Shown: positions 26,889 through 37,346 of the stretch, piece after piece
Numbering within the stretch: position 1 is the first letter of the stretch
Layout: each line of letters starts with the position of its first letter
Assembly (NCBI RefSeq): GCF_009363535.1
Contig: NZ_CP045369.1
Span: 3,607,001-3,671,000, forward strand
DNA length: 64,000 bases
Reading direction: 5' to 3'
Origin: Microbulbifer sp. THAF38
Lineage (GTDB): Bacteria > Pseudomonadota > Gammaproteobacteria > Pseudomonadales > Cellvibrionaceae
Notes under the pieces: model-generated
What the model saw: only the letters and a program-made list of their open reading frames with translations
Told to the model about the DNA's origin: nothing
The model's database searches: none
Position numbers and translations under genes: made by a program

Positions 26889-28556
26889 ATGCCTAAATAT
26901 CGCCAGTGGGAATGCCAAAACTGTGGCTGGATCTATGATGAGGCCAAAGGCTGGCCGGAGGACGGTATTGCTCCAGGAACCCGCTGGGAGGATATCCCCG
27001 AGGACTGGTGCTGCCCCCAGTGCGGTGCCAGTAAACAGGATTTTTCAATGCGCGAGCTGGGTACACCGGAAGGTGGCGCAGCTTCCCCTGAAACATGCCC
27101 TAGCTCCCCTTCGCCATCCCATAAAAGCACCATCACTTTTCGCATTTGGGAGTGCATGGTTTGCGGGTGGGTCTACGACGAAGCCCAGGGCTGTCCGGAA
27201 GAGGGCATAGCGCCCGGCACCCGCTGGGAGGATATCCCGGAGGACTGGTGCTGCCCGCAATGTGGTGTGGGCAAGGAAGACTTCGATATGGTGCTGGTAT
27301 CTTCGGCACCGGAGCAAATAAAAAGCGACAAAGAGCCGAGCCGCCACAAAGCCTCCACCGCTCTTACGGAAAATCGGGGCCCACTAGTGATTATCGGCAC
27401 CGGCCTGGCCGGATATAACCTGGCACTGGAATTCCGCAAACACGACCGCACCAGCCCCCTAATGCTGATCTCCAGTGACGATGGCACCTTTTACTCAAAG
27501 CCCCTATTGTCCGCTTCTCTTTCCCATGGCAAAACAGCCTCGCAATTATGCCAAGCCAGTGCCGAGGAAATGGCCCGCAGGTTGAACGCGCAAATTCTGG
27601 TGCATACCCATGTCATTTCCATATCTCCCCATTCCAGAGCACTGACCCTGCGGCAGGAAGCCGGGGGCCACACAGCAAACATGCATTACGACCGACTGGT
27701 ATTGGCCACAGGAGCCCAGTGTCGCAAACTGCCAGCTATCGCTGGTGATGCCCACGCGCGGCTATTTCGAATCAATAACCTGACTGACTACCATCGCTTT
27801 CGCACCGCGCTCGTCGGGTGTCAACGGGTGCTATTGATGGGCGCAGGTCTCATAGGCTGTGAATTTGCCAACGATTTGGTACAAGCTGGCTTTAACGTAA
27901 CGGTAGTTGACCCACAAGACTGGCCACTCGCCTCTCTGCTGCCAGAGGCCGCTGGTCGCGATCTTCAGGGGGTACTGAGTGATAATGGGGTGCGTTTTAA
28001 TCTGGGCAGGTCCATACGTTCACTGAGTCACAGTACAAACGGCATTGAGGCCAAGCTCGATAACGGTAAAATATTAGAAGCTGATATTGCCCTGGCAGCA
28101 TTGGGCCTGGAAGCCGATACCACTTTGGCCAAAACTGCGGGACTCAAAACTCAACGGGGAATTACCGTCGACCGAAGCTTACAGACCAGTGACCCATATA
28201 TATTTGCTATCGGCGACTGTGCAGAACTGGAAGGCCACCAGCTCTTTTATGTCGCCCCTCTAATGACTTGTGCCCGCGCACTGGCGCTAACTTTAAGCGG
28301 TGAACCCTGCCCTGTATGCTATGGGGTTATCCCCGTTGCGGTTAAAACGACACTGCGCCCAACTACCGTATGTCCACCCCAGCTAGGTGCCGAGGGCAGC
28401 TGGCAAATTTCTTCTGACAATGATGGCGTCTGCGCCGAGTTTCGCAATCACCATGGAGAACTGCTGGGCTTCGCCCTAATAGGTGCCGCAATCGCAGAGA
28501 GAGAGCGGCTCGCCAGCGAATGTGCGCCACTTATGAACGATAAGTCATTTGAATAG
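26889..28556 (+). CDS. Two-rubredoxin / NAD(P)H-rubredoxin reductase fusion
   Basis: An electron-transfer protein with three domains in one chain. Rubredoxin 1 occupies residues 1-55 (Cys9, Cys12, Cys42, Cys45). Rubredoxin 2 occupies 83-135 (Cys89, Cys92, Cys122, Cys125). An AlkT-like FAD/NAD(P)H reductase runs from about 165 (FAD motif [13 protein letters not shown]; second dinucleotide motif [14 protein letters not shown]; late motif [13 protein letters not shown]). The rubredoxin halves share the stretch [20 protein letters not shown], so they arose by internal duplication. Reductase and rubredoxins normally serve alkane hydroxylases or oxygen/peroxide detoxification. No hydroxylase gene is nearby, so the terminal acceptor is unknown. 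Confidence 0.92.
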   Translation: MPKYRQWECQNCGWIYDEAKGWPEDGIAPGTRWEDIPEDWCCPQCGASKQDFSMRELGTPEGGAASPETCPSSPSPSHKSTITFRIWECMVCGWVYDEAQGCPEEGIAPGTRWEDIPEDWCCPQCGVGKEDFDMVLVSSAPEQIKSDKEPSRHKASTALTENRGPLVIIGTGLAGYNLALEFRKHDRTSPLMLISSDDGTFYSKPLLSASLSHGKTASQLCQASAEEMARRLNAQILVHTHVISISPHSRALTLRQEAGGHTANMHYDRLVLATGAQCRKLPAIAGDAHARLFRINNLTDYHRFRTALVGCQRVLLMGAGLIGCEFANDLVQAGFNVTVVDPQDWPLASLLPEAAGRDLQGVLSDNGVRFNLGRSIRSLSHSTNGIEAKLDNGKILEADIALAALGLEADTTLAKTAGLKTQRGITVDRSLQTSDPYIFAIGDCAELEGHQLFYVAPLMTCARALALTLSGEPCPVCYGVIPVAVKTTLRPTTVCPPQLGAEGSWQISSDNDGVCAEFRNHHGELLGFALIGAAIAERERLASECAPLMNDKSFE

Positions 28557-28661
28557 CTGTATTCGAGCATCTTTCACTAGCTTGCGAGGCAAGACGCGCA
28601 ATCAGTGCGCTTTTGCCGTAAAATGGTCGGCTAGCACAGTTTTTGTACAAGCAACCATCGT

Positions 28662-29174
28662 ATGTCGACAGAAAGAAGCCCTATTATCACGCCCTCCCCT
28701 CAACAAAGCCGCCTGTTACGCGATACTCTGGGGCAATTCGCTACCGGAGTCACGGTGATTACCACCCGGGATTCAAAGGGCCAACCTGCGGGAATGACCG
28801 CCAACAGCTTTAATTCTGTATCCCTAGACCCCGCTCTAGTGTTGTGGAGTATCGACAAACAGTCTCTAGGCTATGAGGCCTTCACCACTCGCGAACACTT
28901 CGCCGTACACGTACTGCGCGCTGACCAACAGCACGTTTCCAACCTGTTTGCCGGTCGTGGGGCCGATAAATTTGGACAGATTCAATGGAAAGAGGGCCCC
29001 GATGGCATACCTCGGCTGGAAGAGTGCGCCGCCTATTTCCATTGCCGTCGAGCCCAATGTATTGAGGGCGGTGATCACACCATTCTATTGGGAGAGGTAC
29101 TGGAGTTTTGCGCTTACGGCGGCGAACCCTTGGTTTTCCACCGGGGGCGCTACCGCGCCTTGGCTGGGGAATAG
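28662..29174 (+). CDS. Flavin reductase-like, FMN-binding split-barrel protein
   Basis: 170 aa of the flavin-reductase (RutF/HpaC-like) family. Recognised segments are FATGVTVITTRDSKGQPAGM, TANSFNSVSLDPALVLWSID and the C-terminal GEPLVFHRGRYRAL. Such enzymes supply reduced FMN or FAD to a partner oxygenase. It lies 105 bp after the rubredoxin fusion on the same strand, which hints at a shared redox role, but no partner monooxygenase gene is seen. Confidence 0.88.
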   Translation: MSTERSPIITPSPQQSRLLRDTLGQFATGVTVITTRDSKGQPAGMTANSFNSVSLDPALVLWSIDKQSLGYEAFTTREHFAVHVLRADQQHVSNLFAGRGADKFGQIQWKEGPDGIPRLEECAAYFHCRRAQCIEGGDHTILLGEVLEFCAYGGEPLVFHRGRYRALAGE

Positions 29175-29207
29175 GAATCTATAGAAGGATTCCACAAGCA
29201 ATTTTTC

Positions 29208-29230
29208 GAAGAGGGCCAAGGGCCCTCTTC
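29208..29230 (+). terminator. Terminator-like hairpin after the flavin reductase gene
   Basis: GAAGAGGGCC and GGCCCTCTTC form a perfect 10-bp stem with a three-base loop, followed by CTTTATCCTGTTTC. The T-run is weak, so efficiency is uncertain. Confidence 0.65.
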
Positions 29231-29336
29231 CTTTATCCTGTTTCTATTCATTAAGTTTGTACAAAATATTTAGAATCCTACCAAAGTTAGCAGCCGATAA
29301 ACTTTGGTACCCCAATCATCCCATCGTCATAATTCC

Positions 29337-30107
29337 ATGACAGACTCAAAAAATTCTCCGGGGAGTTTAGCGACAGTGAATCCAGGCACTCTTTTTTGCT
29401 TCGCCCATCGTGGATACCAGCTTCGAGCCAGTGAAAACACGCTGCAGGCCATAAGCCAGGCTCTGGAATTAGCCATCGGCGGTATTGAAATTGATGTCTG
29501 GAATATCGGCGGACAATTGCTAGTTACACACGATAGGCGCTTGGGAAGGCTGCTTTCCGGCAACGAATTGATAACCGATCTTCACCCGGATACTTTACGT
29601 GAGCGTACCTTACCCTGTGGCAACAAAATTCCGACCCTACGGGAGGTATTGGAATTAGTCGGCAGCAGTGCCCAACTCAATATAGAGATCAAGGGCCCCA
29701 ACTCAGCAGCGCTGATAGCGAAAGAAATCCGAATGTTCGTCAGCGACGAAGGAGCGAGCTTCGAACAATATATTGTTTCCTCTTTTGATCATCGCCAGCT
29801 GCACGAGTGCTTACATCTAATACCAGAGGTGCGCCGCGGTGTTTTATTCAGCGGTATTCCCCTGGATCTGGCCGCGAGTACAGAGCCTCTCAAAGCTTAC
29901 TCATTACACACCTGCCTGGATTTTCTCGAGGCCGATTTGATCGCCGATGCGAAACGCAGGGGTTTAAAAAACTATGTTTTTACCGTTAACAACCCAGACG
30001 ACTTATTACTGCTAGCCACCCAGGGTGTGGATGGTGTCTTTACCGATAAGCCACAAATAGTACTGGACTTCAATACGCAGGTTCTTGCGGGTACAAAATC
30101 CAGCTGA
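29337..30107 (+). CDS. Glycerophosphodiester phosphodiesterase
   Basis: A GDPD-family TIM-barrel enzyme that releases glycerol 3-phosphate from glycerophosphodiesters. Motifs: AHRGYQLRASENTLQAI with the catalytic HR and EN pairs, EIDVWNIGGQLLVTHD with E, D and catalytic His, and NIEIKGPN. The C-terminus has FTVNNPDDLLLLATQGVDGV and FTDKP. It has no signal peptide, so it resembles cytoplasmic UgpQ-like forms. The ATG at 29337 is chosen over a TTG at 29304; neither has a strong ribosome site. Confidence 0.92.
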   Translation: MTDSKNSPGSLATVNPGTLFCFAHRGYQLRASENTLQAISQALELAIGGIEIDVWNIGGQLLVTHDRRLGRLLSGNELITDLHPDTLRERTLPCGNKIPTLREVLELVGSSAQLNIEIKGPNSAALIAKEIRMFVSDEGASFEQYIVSSFDHRQLHECLHLIPEVRRGVLFSGIPLDLAASTEPLKAYSLHTCLDFLEADLIADAKRRGLKNYVFTVNNPDDLLLLATQGVDGVFTDKPQIVLDFNTQVLAGTKSS

Positions 30108-30132
30108 GGATTTCTCCCTAATGAGGGTGACG

Positions 30133-30180
30133 AATCGGCAACAAAAAACCCGGCATCCGCCGGGTTTTTTGTTGCCGATT
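30133..30180. terminator. Strong bidirectional terminator
   Basis: A perfect 22-bp stem (30133-30154 with 30159-30180) and a four-base ATCC loop. The stem core is ACCCGGC/GCCGGGT with six T's on either strand. It separates the convergent phosphodiesterase gene and TonB-dependent receptor gene. Confidence 0.9.
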
Positions 30181-30264
30181 TGAAGCTATGGAAAAGTTAG
30201 ATTGGCAATGATCATCCTTTAAAGAAAACTAGGGAAACCGCCCCAATAAAAACACTCTGCCTCG

Positions 30265-32886
30265 TTAAAATTCTGCACTCGCACGCAGATACCAGAAGCC
30301 TCCGTTAAAACCAAACGGTGAAGTCAGAGCATGGCGTATGCCCAAGGATTGCATAGCTTCGTTTCTCTCACTATCCGGCTGTATATCGAAGATGTTTTCA
30401 CCACCTATAGCTAATTTATAATTCTCATAGAGGGTAAAGGTTGCCTCTAAATCCACCAAAACTTCACTACCATAGCTATAGGTATCCGAAGCATCAGTTG
30501 GCCCAAACAAACCAGCGGTAGACTCCCAATCACCATAACGATTCAAACGCAAATAACCGCTGAATATAGCGCCAGTATCAATATCAAAAGTCAGTGTAGT
30601 GCGGTCACTGGGAACCTGATTTTCCAGATCGAAAACTCTGGAGGCATTAATAGTATTAGCAGCGACATTACTGACTTCCTGCTTATTGTGATTGTGACGT
30701 AAATCCACAACCAGTAAATTGCCTGCCAGCTCAAAGTCACTGGTAATGGCAATATCAATACCGGAAACTTCTGAGTCATATGCATTAGCAAAATAGTTAG
30801 CATTGCTGTCATTCAATAACGCAGCATCCTCCACCCCGGCATTCTGCAGCAACTCGATTTCTTCTGTACCGATTTTGTTATTTCGCAGTGCAAGGCGATC
30901 TTCGATATCAATATTGTAGTAATCAAGGGTGACGCTGGTATTGCTAAATGGCGAAAACACAGCCCCCAAAGTAAAACTGGTTGACTCCTCGGGGGTTAAT
31001 TCCTTAGCCCCCAGAGCCATCGCTATCGGATGGTCCACCGGGTAGGTACCACTCGGAATTAAGTTACCGCTGGAGTCCGCCGTAGTGGTGACATTGAGGG
31101 TGTTCATCTGACCTGGCGTTGGCGCTCGGAAGCCAGTGTTCACAGTGCCACGCAGAGCCAAGTACTCATTAAGATCGTAGCGGGCTGAAAGCTTCCAATC
31201 GGAAGTAGAACCGAACTCATCATATTCCTCTAAGCGTAACGCCACTCCAAGCGTTAATGCATCGGTTACATCCGCTTCTAGATCGATATAAGCGGCAATA
31301 CTCTCACTGCTATAACTACCTATAGCTTCTGAGGGGAAACCTTGGAACCCATCCGAGCCCACGCCAAAATACATCGCAGTGGGGCCTACTTCTGTAGATG
31401 CGCCATCACCGCCACCGATTGAATAAGTTTCTTCTCGCCATTCAGCACCAAAAGCGATATTCAATGGCGAAGCGAAGGCGGCGATATCGATGGGTTTCAC
31501 AAAATCTGCATTGAGGCTGGACTCTTCCTGGGTGAGAGTACCAGGTTTAAAGCTAGTGGGTGACAATAACCCAAGGCTGGGGTTAATAGAGTCTTTTAAA
31601 ACATATTCTACTTCGTTCTCTGCAACCCGAGCGCGCAGATCCCAGGTTAAACCATTCTGAAATTCTCCACGAGCACCCACAACAGCGGAAATATCATGAA
31701 TTTCTGCCCCAAATTGCGGGTTGTAGCCACCGGGGAATTGGGTATAGATTGGGTTACGCAATACAAAGCCACTGGGACTGGAATCATCCGCTACTAGATA
31801 ATCGGACGGATTTAAGCCTTGACCGACGATATAATCAATCAGTGACTGTGGTGCTGGATCTGGAATATAGTCGATACTTTCTGGATTACTGGGGTCATTG
31901 GGCATATCAACCTGCAAAGTACCCCGTGCGGTGAACTCGTATTCAGGATCTAATACAGGGCCACGATAAAAGAAGTCAGAAATAGTTTCATTCGTGGAAT
32001 AACCGAAGTTTCCGTACAGTTCCACATCGTCGTTGATATCCAAACCGCTGTTGACAAAGAATTTTAAAGCCTCCACATCTGGGTCACCCCAGCGTTGGCC
32101 AAGGCCATCTAATGGCACCAGATTTTCACCAACTACAGAGCCCACAAACGCTGCATCTGGACGAGCAACACTTCGCCAGGTTTTATCTGCCTTTGAATAT
32201 TCCACCGTGGCATTGACAAAGCCCCGATCAAAAAGGCTAAAACCTGCATTGGCGGCAAAAGAATTGCGGGTCCCATCTCCCTCAAAGTATTCGCCGGTCT
32301 GAGCGGACAGCCCAAAACCCTCGGCATCATCCTTTAGGATGATATTAACCACACCAGCGATAGCATCAGAGCCGTACTGGGCCGAAGCACCATCTCGCAG
32401 TACTTCCACCCGTTCGATAGCCATGGATGGCAGTGTGGAAAAGTCCACCGCCTGGGCCCCCTGGTTTACAGTGCCCAGAGGAGCGAGCTGCAAGTTCACC
32501 AGAGCAGAACGGTGCCGGCGAGTGCCATTGACCAATACCAAAGTCTGATCTGGGGATAAATTGCGCAGAGTCACCGGACGGATAAAAGCGGTACCATCGG
32601 CGATAGGAAAACGCTGGGTATTAAAGGAGGGAGCAATTTTTGCCAGGGATTCGGTGAGATCGAAGCCTGCTTGATCTACTAGCTCCTCCCCTCCCACAAC
32701 ATCGACCGGGGAAAGCGTTTCTGTTGGGGAAACCCCTTCCTTTCGAGTACCGGTAGTAATCACCTCTTCCATTGTACGATCATCGGTAGTCGAGGCTTTT
32801 TCACCTCGATCCTGAGCAAAGGTACTTGGAGCCGTTAGTGCGACAGCGATTGCCAACGATAATGGTTTTAGCAAATGGGTTTGCAT
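30265..32886 (-). CDS. TonB-dependent outer-membrane receptor
   Basis: An 873-aa TonB-dependent receptor. It has a signal peptide (LSLAIAVALTAPSTFA), a TonB-box-like region with MEEVITTGTRKEG, and a plug domain that includes VTLRNLSPDQTLVLVNGTRR and ERVEVLRDGASAQYGSDAIA followed by GVVNIILK. The long barrel ends LRASAEF with a terminal F. The plug style (TLRNLSPDQTLVLVNGTRRH) is that of carbohydrate/peptide/unknown-substrate receptors of marine and xanthomonad bacteria rather than IutA. A GAGAGGA ribosome site precedes the ATG. The ligand is unknown; it could work with the aminopeptidase upstream. Confidence 0.92.
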   Translation of the reverse strand: MQTHLLKPLSLAIAVALTAPSTFAQDRGEKASTTDDRTMEEVITTGTRKEGVSPTETLSPVDVVGGEELVDQAGFDLTESLAKIAPSFNTQRFPIADGTAFIRPVTLRNLSPDQTLVLVNGTRRHRSALVNLQLAPLGTVNQGAQAVDFSTLPSMAIERVEVLRDGASAQYGSDAIAGVVNIILKDDAEGFGLSAQTGEYFEGDGTRNSFAANAGFSLFDRGFVNATVEYSKADKTWRSVARPDAAFVGSVVGENLVPLDGLGQRWGDPDVEALKFFVNSGLDINDDVELYGNFGYSTNETISDFFYRGPVLDPEYEFTARGTLQVDMPNDPSNPESIDYIPDPAPQSLIDYIVGQGLNPSDYLVADDSSPSGFVLRNPIYTQFPGGYNPQFGAEIHDISAVVGARGEFQNGLTWDLRARVAENEVEYVLKDSINPSLGLLSPTSFKPGTLTQEESSLNADFVKPIDIAAFASPLNIAFGAEWREETYSIGGGDGASTEVGPTAMYFGVGSDGFQGFPSEAIGSYSSESIAAYIDLEADVTDALTLGVALRLEEYDEFGSTSDWKLSARYDLNEYLALRGTVNTGFRAPTPGQMNTLNVTTTADSSGNLIPSGTYPVDHPIAMALGAKELTPEESTSFTLGAVFSPFSNTSVTLDYYNIDIEDRLALRNNKIGTEEIELLQNAGVEDAALLNDSNANYFANAYDSEVSGIDIAITSDFELAGNLLVVDLRHNHNKQEVSNVAANTINASRVFDLENQVPSDRTTLTFDIDTGAIFSGYLRLNRYGDWESTAGLFGPTDASDTYSYGSEVLVDLEATFTLYENYKLAIGGENIFDIQPDSERNEAMQSLGIRHALTSPFGFNGGFWYLRASAEF

Positions 32887-33262
32887 ATTGCCCGTCCTCT
32901 CTTCTCATTATTGATATGGACAGCACACCACCTGACACCCCAAGAAGTGATGCACAGTAATTTTCACACGCAAGTAAAATAATCGAGCGCTCTTTCTTAT
33001 TAGGGAATAAGTCAGCTCGCCCCAATGATTAAAATTTTGGCCTCAACGCAAAAGCTTCTCAGCTGTTGGCATTTCCCCTCAGCTGATTAGACAACAGTTA
33101 CTCAAGAAACCAAAACCCATGGCGTTTAAATTTATTTAAAACAATAGCTGACACACCCAGCTAGCAGTCATTACTGCCAGGTATGCCATTTCTCAGACTA
33201 TAAGTAAAATCAAGAATGGAATTAAAGTGCCCAGGGTGAGGTTTACCCCGGGCGCTCGTTGA
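32887..33262. other. Intergenic stretch between aminopeptidase and receptor genes
   Basis: About 375 bp with no gene seen. An imperfect GC-rich hairpin (33229-33253) just downstream of the aminopeptidase stop may end its transcript. Confidence 0.4.
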
Positions 33263-34813
33263 TTATTGTGGGGTATAGGTGACATCCAACTCAAAACTAG
33301 AAGTCTGCCGGCTGTATCCGCGGACCATGATATAAGCCTCGCTATCACCAGTTGGCACTTGTAACGTGCAATTTTCAGCAGAACCATTGTCGTAGGGCCG
33401 ACAGTCATAGTAACGCCAGGTTGGAGCAGCCCCAAATCGCACATATAAATCTGCGTCATATGTACCGGTCATATCCGCCACAAAGCTGGTGCCGGGTGTT
33501 ACGCTAAACGGCCCGTAATGCTCTTCACCTCCTCTCGATACGCTACCGGAGAAACTTTCAGTTTGCTCCTGGCCGGGATCGGGATCTGGGTCTGGATCAG
33601 GGCCGGGATCATCACCAATCGCTCCCTTGGCTAACTCTGCCACATAAGCTGCCGCCAGCTTGCCAAACTTCACGGCATGGTTGGCATCGCCGCCGCTATT
33701 GGCCAGGGTGTCGTTGATAGTATGGATGTAGGGATTAGAACCATTAAAACTGGCCTCAAAAGGGAAGGAAGCCGCAAAGCCCTGGTCATGCCATGAGGCA
33801 TGATCGGAACAGGCATAGCCACAAGTAGTCGTGCCAACACTGAGGTTACCCTGGTAAGTCTGCACCAGATCTTTCAGGAAAGCATTCTGTGAACTGTTTG
33901 TGTAATCACCAATAATATAGATGTCACTATTGGAGCCGTAATAGTTGGTCATATCTAACTGCATAACGCCAACCACATTTTTATTCTGGCTCTTATAGTC
34001 CGAAGCAATATCATCAGAGCCACGCAGGCCGACTTCTTCGGCCGCATACCCCATAAATGCCAGGGTTTTCGCCGGTTTATAGCCTGTTGCCACAATGGCA
34101 TTCACCACATCGGTCAGGGTCGCGATACCCGAAGCATCATCATCAGCACCCGGCGCCCTGGTGCCCTCTCCTGTACTCCAGCCAACGGTGGAATCCAGGT
34201 GTGCTCCCAGCACCACGATTTCGTCGGGGTTTGTTTGCCCCTGAATCGTGAGAATAACGGAAGGCTGTGCCCAGCTATGGCTATAGAGCTGCACCGAAGC
34301 ATCGCTGCGAGAGCTCGTCAAGGCCTGCCATTTGTCCCGGATCCACTCAGCCGCATCGACTCCTGTAGAAGTGGTGTAATAGCGATTGGTAAAGTTGGAA
34401 AGGCTGGTAATTGTCGTGCGAATATTTGCTTCAGAGATTTCTGCCTGCAGGGCATTCACAACATCCGCATTATCAATGGTGTAGCTGACAATACTCGACA
34501 CAGTATTAGCCAGTGGGGAAAGCTGCGCATTTTGCGCCTCCTCTAAAGAATCATGCACCATAAAGCCACCACAACGATTGTGACTGTTATGCATTATTGT
34601 AGAAATATCGGATAAATTATCTTCATTTACCTTCAGTATGGTTATACCATTGCGCTCTCCTTGTGCATCTAGAGCCTCTTTAGCCATTAACGCACTGTTT
34701 TTTTTCAAGGATTGATAACCATCGCTGCCGATCGTTATCCATAACTCCTGCGCCAAGGTTGTAACGGGCACAACCAGCAACCCTAGTAGCGATGTACAAA
34801 TCATTTTTTTCAT
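33263..34813 (-). CDS. Secreted M28 leucyl aminopeptidase with C-terminal PPC domain
   Basis: A predicted secreted zinc aminopeptidase like the Vibrio proteolyticus enzyme. It has a signal peptide (MKKMICTSLLGLLVVPVTTLA), a propeptide of about 100 residues, then the M28 domain. Zinc and catalytic residues are seen in VVLGAHLDSTVG (His), APGADDDASG (Asp), GYAAEEVGLRGS (Glu-Glu), MQLDMTNYYG (Asp) and NPYIHTINDT (His). A DPGPDPDPDPDPG linker leads to a pre-peptidase C-terminal domain (GPFSVTPGTSFVADMTGTYD). ATG 34811-34813 with GGAGAAG upstream is preferred to the longer frame to 34864. Confidence 0.93.
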   Translation of the reverse strand: MKKMICTSLLGLLVVPVTTLAQELWITIGSDGYQSLKKNSALMAKEALDAQGERNGITILKVNEDNLSDISTIMHNSHNRCGGFMVHDSLEEAQNAQLSPLANTVSSIVSYTIDNADVVNALQAEISEANIRTTITSLSNFTNRYYTTSTGVDAAEWIRDKWQALTSSRSDASVQLYSHSWAQPSVILTIQGQTNPDEIVVLGAHLDSTVGWSTGEGTRAPGADDDASGIATLTDVVNAIVATGYKPAKTLAFMGYAAEEVGLRGSDDIASDYKSQNKNVVGVMQLDMTNYYGSNSDIYIIGDYTNSSQNAFLKDLVQTYQGNLSVGTTTCGYACSDHASWHDQGFAASFPFEASFNGSNPYIHTINDTLANSGGDANHAVKFGKLAAAYVAELAKGAIGDDPGPDPDPDPDPGQEQTESFSGSVSRGGEEHYGPFSVTPGTSFVADMTGTYDADLYVRFGAAPTWRYYDCRPYDNGSAENCTLQVPTGDSEAYIMVRGYSRQTSSFELDVTYTPQ

Positions 34814-35548
34814 TATCTTCTCCACATTGATTGATTCTCCCTGCGCAAGCCGGCAATTCCCCAAGAAATACAGGAAGACATCAAAGACTCATGCAAAATC
34901 CTTGCACAAACTGCAAGATTAAATACCGGCAATATTTAAAAAACCCACAAAAACTGACTTTAAAGACGCAACCTGACTCAAGAGGATATACTGCAAGACA
35001 TATGGATTTATTTTTATTATTTAAATTTTGGAAAGCGCAGTGATTAACAGATATAAAAACTCAAAAAAAATCAAAAAACCAGTACCAACCAACGAATGGT
35101 ACTTGAACAATTTAGCACCATTCCCAAAAAAACAAATAATAATTTTTAAGACTTAAGAGAACTTAAAAAACACTGGATAGGCAAGTATTGCTATTGGAAA
35201 TATATAAAGAGAAAATCTAAGAAAAATGAAATCCAATAAGGAGATATTAGGAAAGACTCTCCCTTGACAGCCATAATAAATATAGTTAGATTAGTAAACC
35301 TTGTTTATCCTCCTGAGTACCCCCCTTTACCTTTGCATAAAAAGCGATCACCGCATAATTTGTTCTGTTCTCAGTTGTAGATACTCACAGTGTTGTTACG
35401 CCATGCCGATGAGATCTAGGTGCCGAACGACCATTAAGCGAATTAATGACTCCAACTGATGCAGATTGGCCTCTTATTGGTTTTCTTCAGCTCGCAGTCA
35501 GGTTGATTCCTGTAAACTGCCCTTTTCTCCCAATCACAGGAAGTAGCA
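34814..35548. other. AT-rich intergenic region
   Basis: About 730 bp between divergent genes. I see no gene; a 70-codon frame at 34831-35043 overlaps the aminopeptidase leader and lacks family features. Very low GC compared with flanks. Confidence 0.4.
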
Positions 35549-36178
35549 GTGAAGCTAAGATTTGGAACCCTCTCTCTAATCACCTTTATCCTCTTGAGCG
35601 CTGGATGCGCCACCATGAGTGAAGATGAGTGTCATGTAGCTGACTGGCAGGCACTAGGTTATGAAGATGGGGCCGAAGGAAGAGCACTCAGTCACATGGG
35701 TAAGCGGCGGGAATCTTGCGCTAAGTATGGTGTTCAGCTCAATACCAGCACCTACCGTATTGGTCGGGATGAGGGCCTGGAGCTATTTTGCACAGAACTG
35801 CGCGGCTTTTCTGAGGGGCGCTCAGGGGAAAACTACGCCGGCGTCTGCCCAGCAGGCCTGGAAGGACTCTTCTTAAAGGGTTATGAAACCGGCCGGGACC
35901 TTTTTGTTGCCAAAAGTGCAGTAGAGGAAATAGAGGCAGCTATCCACGATCGGGAGCTTGAGCGCGAGCATCTATTAGATGATCTGACTGAATTAGGTAC
36001 CCTGCTGGTGGGAGATGAGGCTACACGAGATGAGCGAGTTTCAATGCTAGCCGACATTGCGCGCTTTAAAGTACGCCACACGGAATTAGGACTGGAGATT
36101 GACGACCTGAGGTTCGAGCTGGCGCAAAGGCGTATGGAATACCAAAATTTGCTAGCTAGATCCCCCTACCCTCAATAA
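35549..36178 (+). CDS. Lipoprotein of the DUF2799 type
   Basis: A 209-aa lipoprotein with lipobox LLSAGC at about residues 15-20. The body matches DUF2799: DWQALGYEDGAEGR, RRESCAKYGVQ, TYRIGRDEGLELFC and LFLKGYETGRDL. The C-terminal 70 residues form a likely coiled coil (EEIEAAIHDRELEREHLLDD). It starts at GTG with AGGAAG before it. The function is unknown; it is probably anchored in the outer membrane. Confidence 0.85.
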   Translation: MKLRFGTLSLITFILLSAGCATMSEDECHVADWQALGYEDGAEGRALSHMGKRRESCAKYGVQLNTSTYRIGRDEGLELFCTELRGFSEGRSGENYAGVCPAGLEGLFLKGYETGRDLFVAKSAVEEIEAAIHDRELEREHLLDDLTELGTLLVGDEATRDERVSMLADIARFKVRHTELGLEIDDLRFELAQRRMEYQNLLARSPYPQ

Positions 36179-36501
36179 AAAACTGCATTTAACTGGGCAG
36201 AATAATCTGGCATCCAATTACATTGCGAATATTTCCTGGCCACCTGTAATAGATGCCAAGCAAGTATCATAGGGTTTTGAGTGCGCGATTTACTCTCTTT
36301 TCCTCTTCTACAAATTTTGGATGTGTAGCCTTACATAATTTATTTACGAATTTACTACGCTAGTAAGAGTACTTTTGTACATCACAAGTTAATACCGGCT
36401 CCTAGCGACGACAAGCTATCGATGGGTAATTGTCTTCAATTGCCCAGACTCGCTATACAAAAATTACTATAGAAAAGTTACCTAAAAAACCCTCTTCCGA
36501 T
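36179..36501. other. Intergenic stretch without a recognised gene
   Basis: About 320 bp, AT-rich, between two convergent genes. No clear terminator hairpin found by eye. Confidence 0.35.
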
Positions 36502-36909
36502 TTAATCCTTGATCTTTCCTCGCATAGCTTTTACTTGCGAGCGGCGACTTTTGCTTTGCAGACGCCGCTCCTTTGCTCCCCGGCTGGGTTTCGTTGCTAT
36601 GCGCGGCTTATGCACCCTAGATGCCTGTTCAATCAACTGTTGCAGGCGCTCCAGGGCATCCGTTCGATTCTTCTCTTGGGTGCGAAAACGCTGCGCCTTA
36701 ATAATCACAATGCCATCGGCAGAAACTCTTTGGTCCCGCAACTGTAATAGCCGGGATTTTATTTCCTCTGGAAGTGAGGATTTTTTGATGTCAAAGCGCA
36801 AGTGAATCGCACTGGAGACCTTATTTACATTCTGGCCTCCCGCCCCCTGAGCACGGACAGCACTGATCTGCACATCAGCCGGATCGACCTTTAACCGGGC
36901 ATTTAACAT
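36502..36909 (-). CDS. arfB: Alternative ribosome-rescue factor / peptidyl-tRNA hydrolase ArfB
   Basis: A codon-independent release factor that rescues ribosomes stalled on mRNAs without a stop codon. It has the GGQ motif in AVRAQGAGGQNVNKVSSAIH and the long basic C-terminal tail (KPSRGAKERRLQSKSRRSQV) that inserts into the mRNA channel. From the ATG at 36907-36909 it is 135 aa, against 140 in E. coli; the frame extends to 36957 but the family start fits the inner ATG. Confidence 0.93.
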   Translation of the reverse strand: MLNARLKVDPADVQISAVRAQGAGGQNVNKVSSAIHLRFDIKKSSLPEEIKSRLLQLRDQRVSADGIVIIKAQRFRTQEKNRTDALERLQQLIEQASRVHKPRIATKPSRGAKERRLQSKSRRSQVKAMRGKIKD

Positions 36910-37346
36910 ATTTTCAGATCCAAGATTGAGTCCATATCTACCAGGGAGAATACCCATATTTTACCGGAACTCCCGATTCATTGGGGAGAAATACCTTGCG
37001 GTACTCGGGTACCTGTCACTCAGGTGAAAACACTTGCCCTTCCTCAAAATAAATCGCACCATGCAGCGAGCGATTAAAAAGCTGTAGCGCATTTACCTAA
37101 AAACAATCATTCAGTACTATTGCGCCACTTTGTAGCGTGCCTCAAGGCCACCTCATGAAAGAGGTGACCAAGCAGCCAGCCACTTAACCCGTGACTTATT
37201 TTATTGTTCGGGTCAATCCGCTAGTATTGCCGAGCTTCCTTGAGGTACAGGAACAAAAAACAATAAAAGATGCACGCCCAGTTGTTTCCTCTGGATTCCT
37301 CCCGATGTTTCCGCGGGTGTGCGATTACCGCGACTAGGAGAAAACC
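36910..37346. other. Intergenic region upstream of the GDSL autotransporter gene
   Basis: About 430 bp with no gene. A small stem (CCACCTC ... GAGGTGA, about 37148-37167) is visible. It should hold promoters for the divergent arfB and autotransporter genes. Confidence 0.35.

Noticed and set aside
30265..32886. The large TonB-dependent receptor as the aerobactin receptor IutA
   Set aside because: Its plug-domain style and length do not resemble IutA, and there is no Fur box in front of it.
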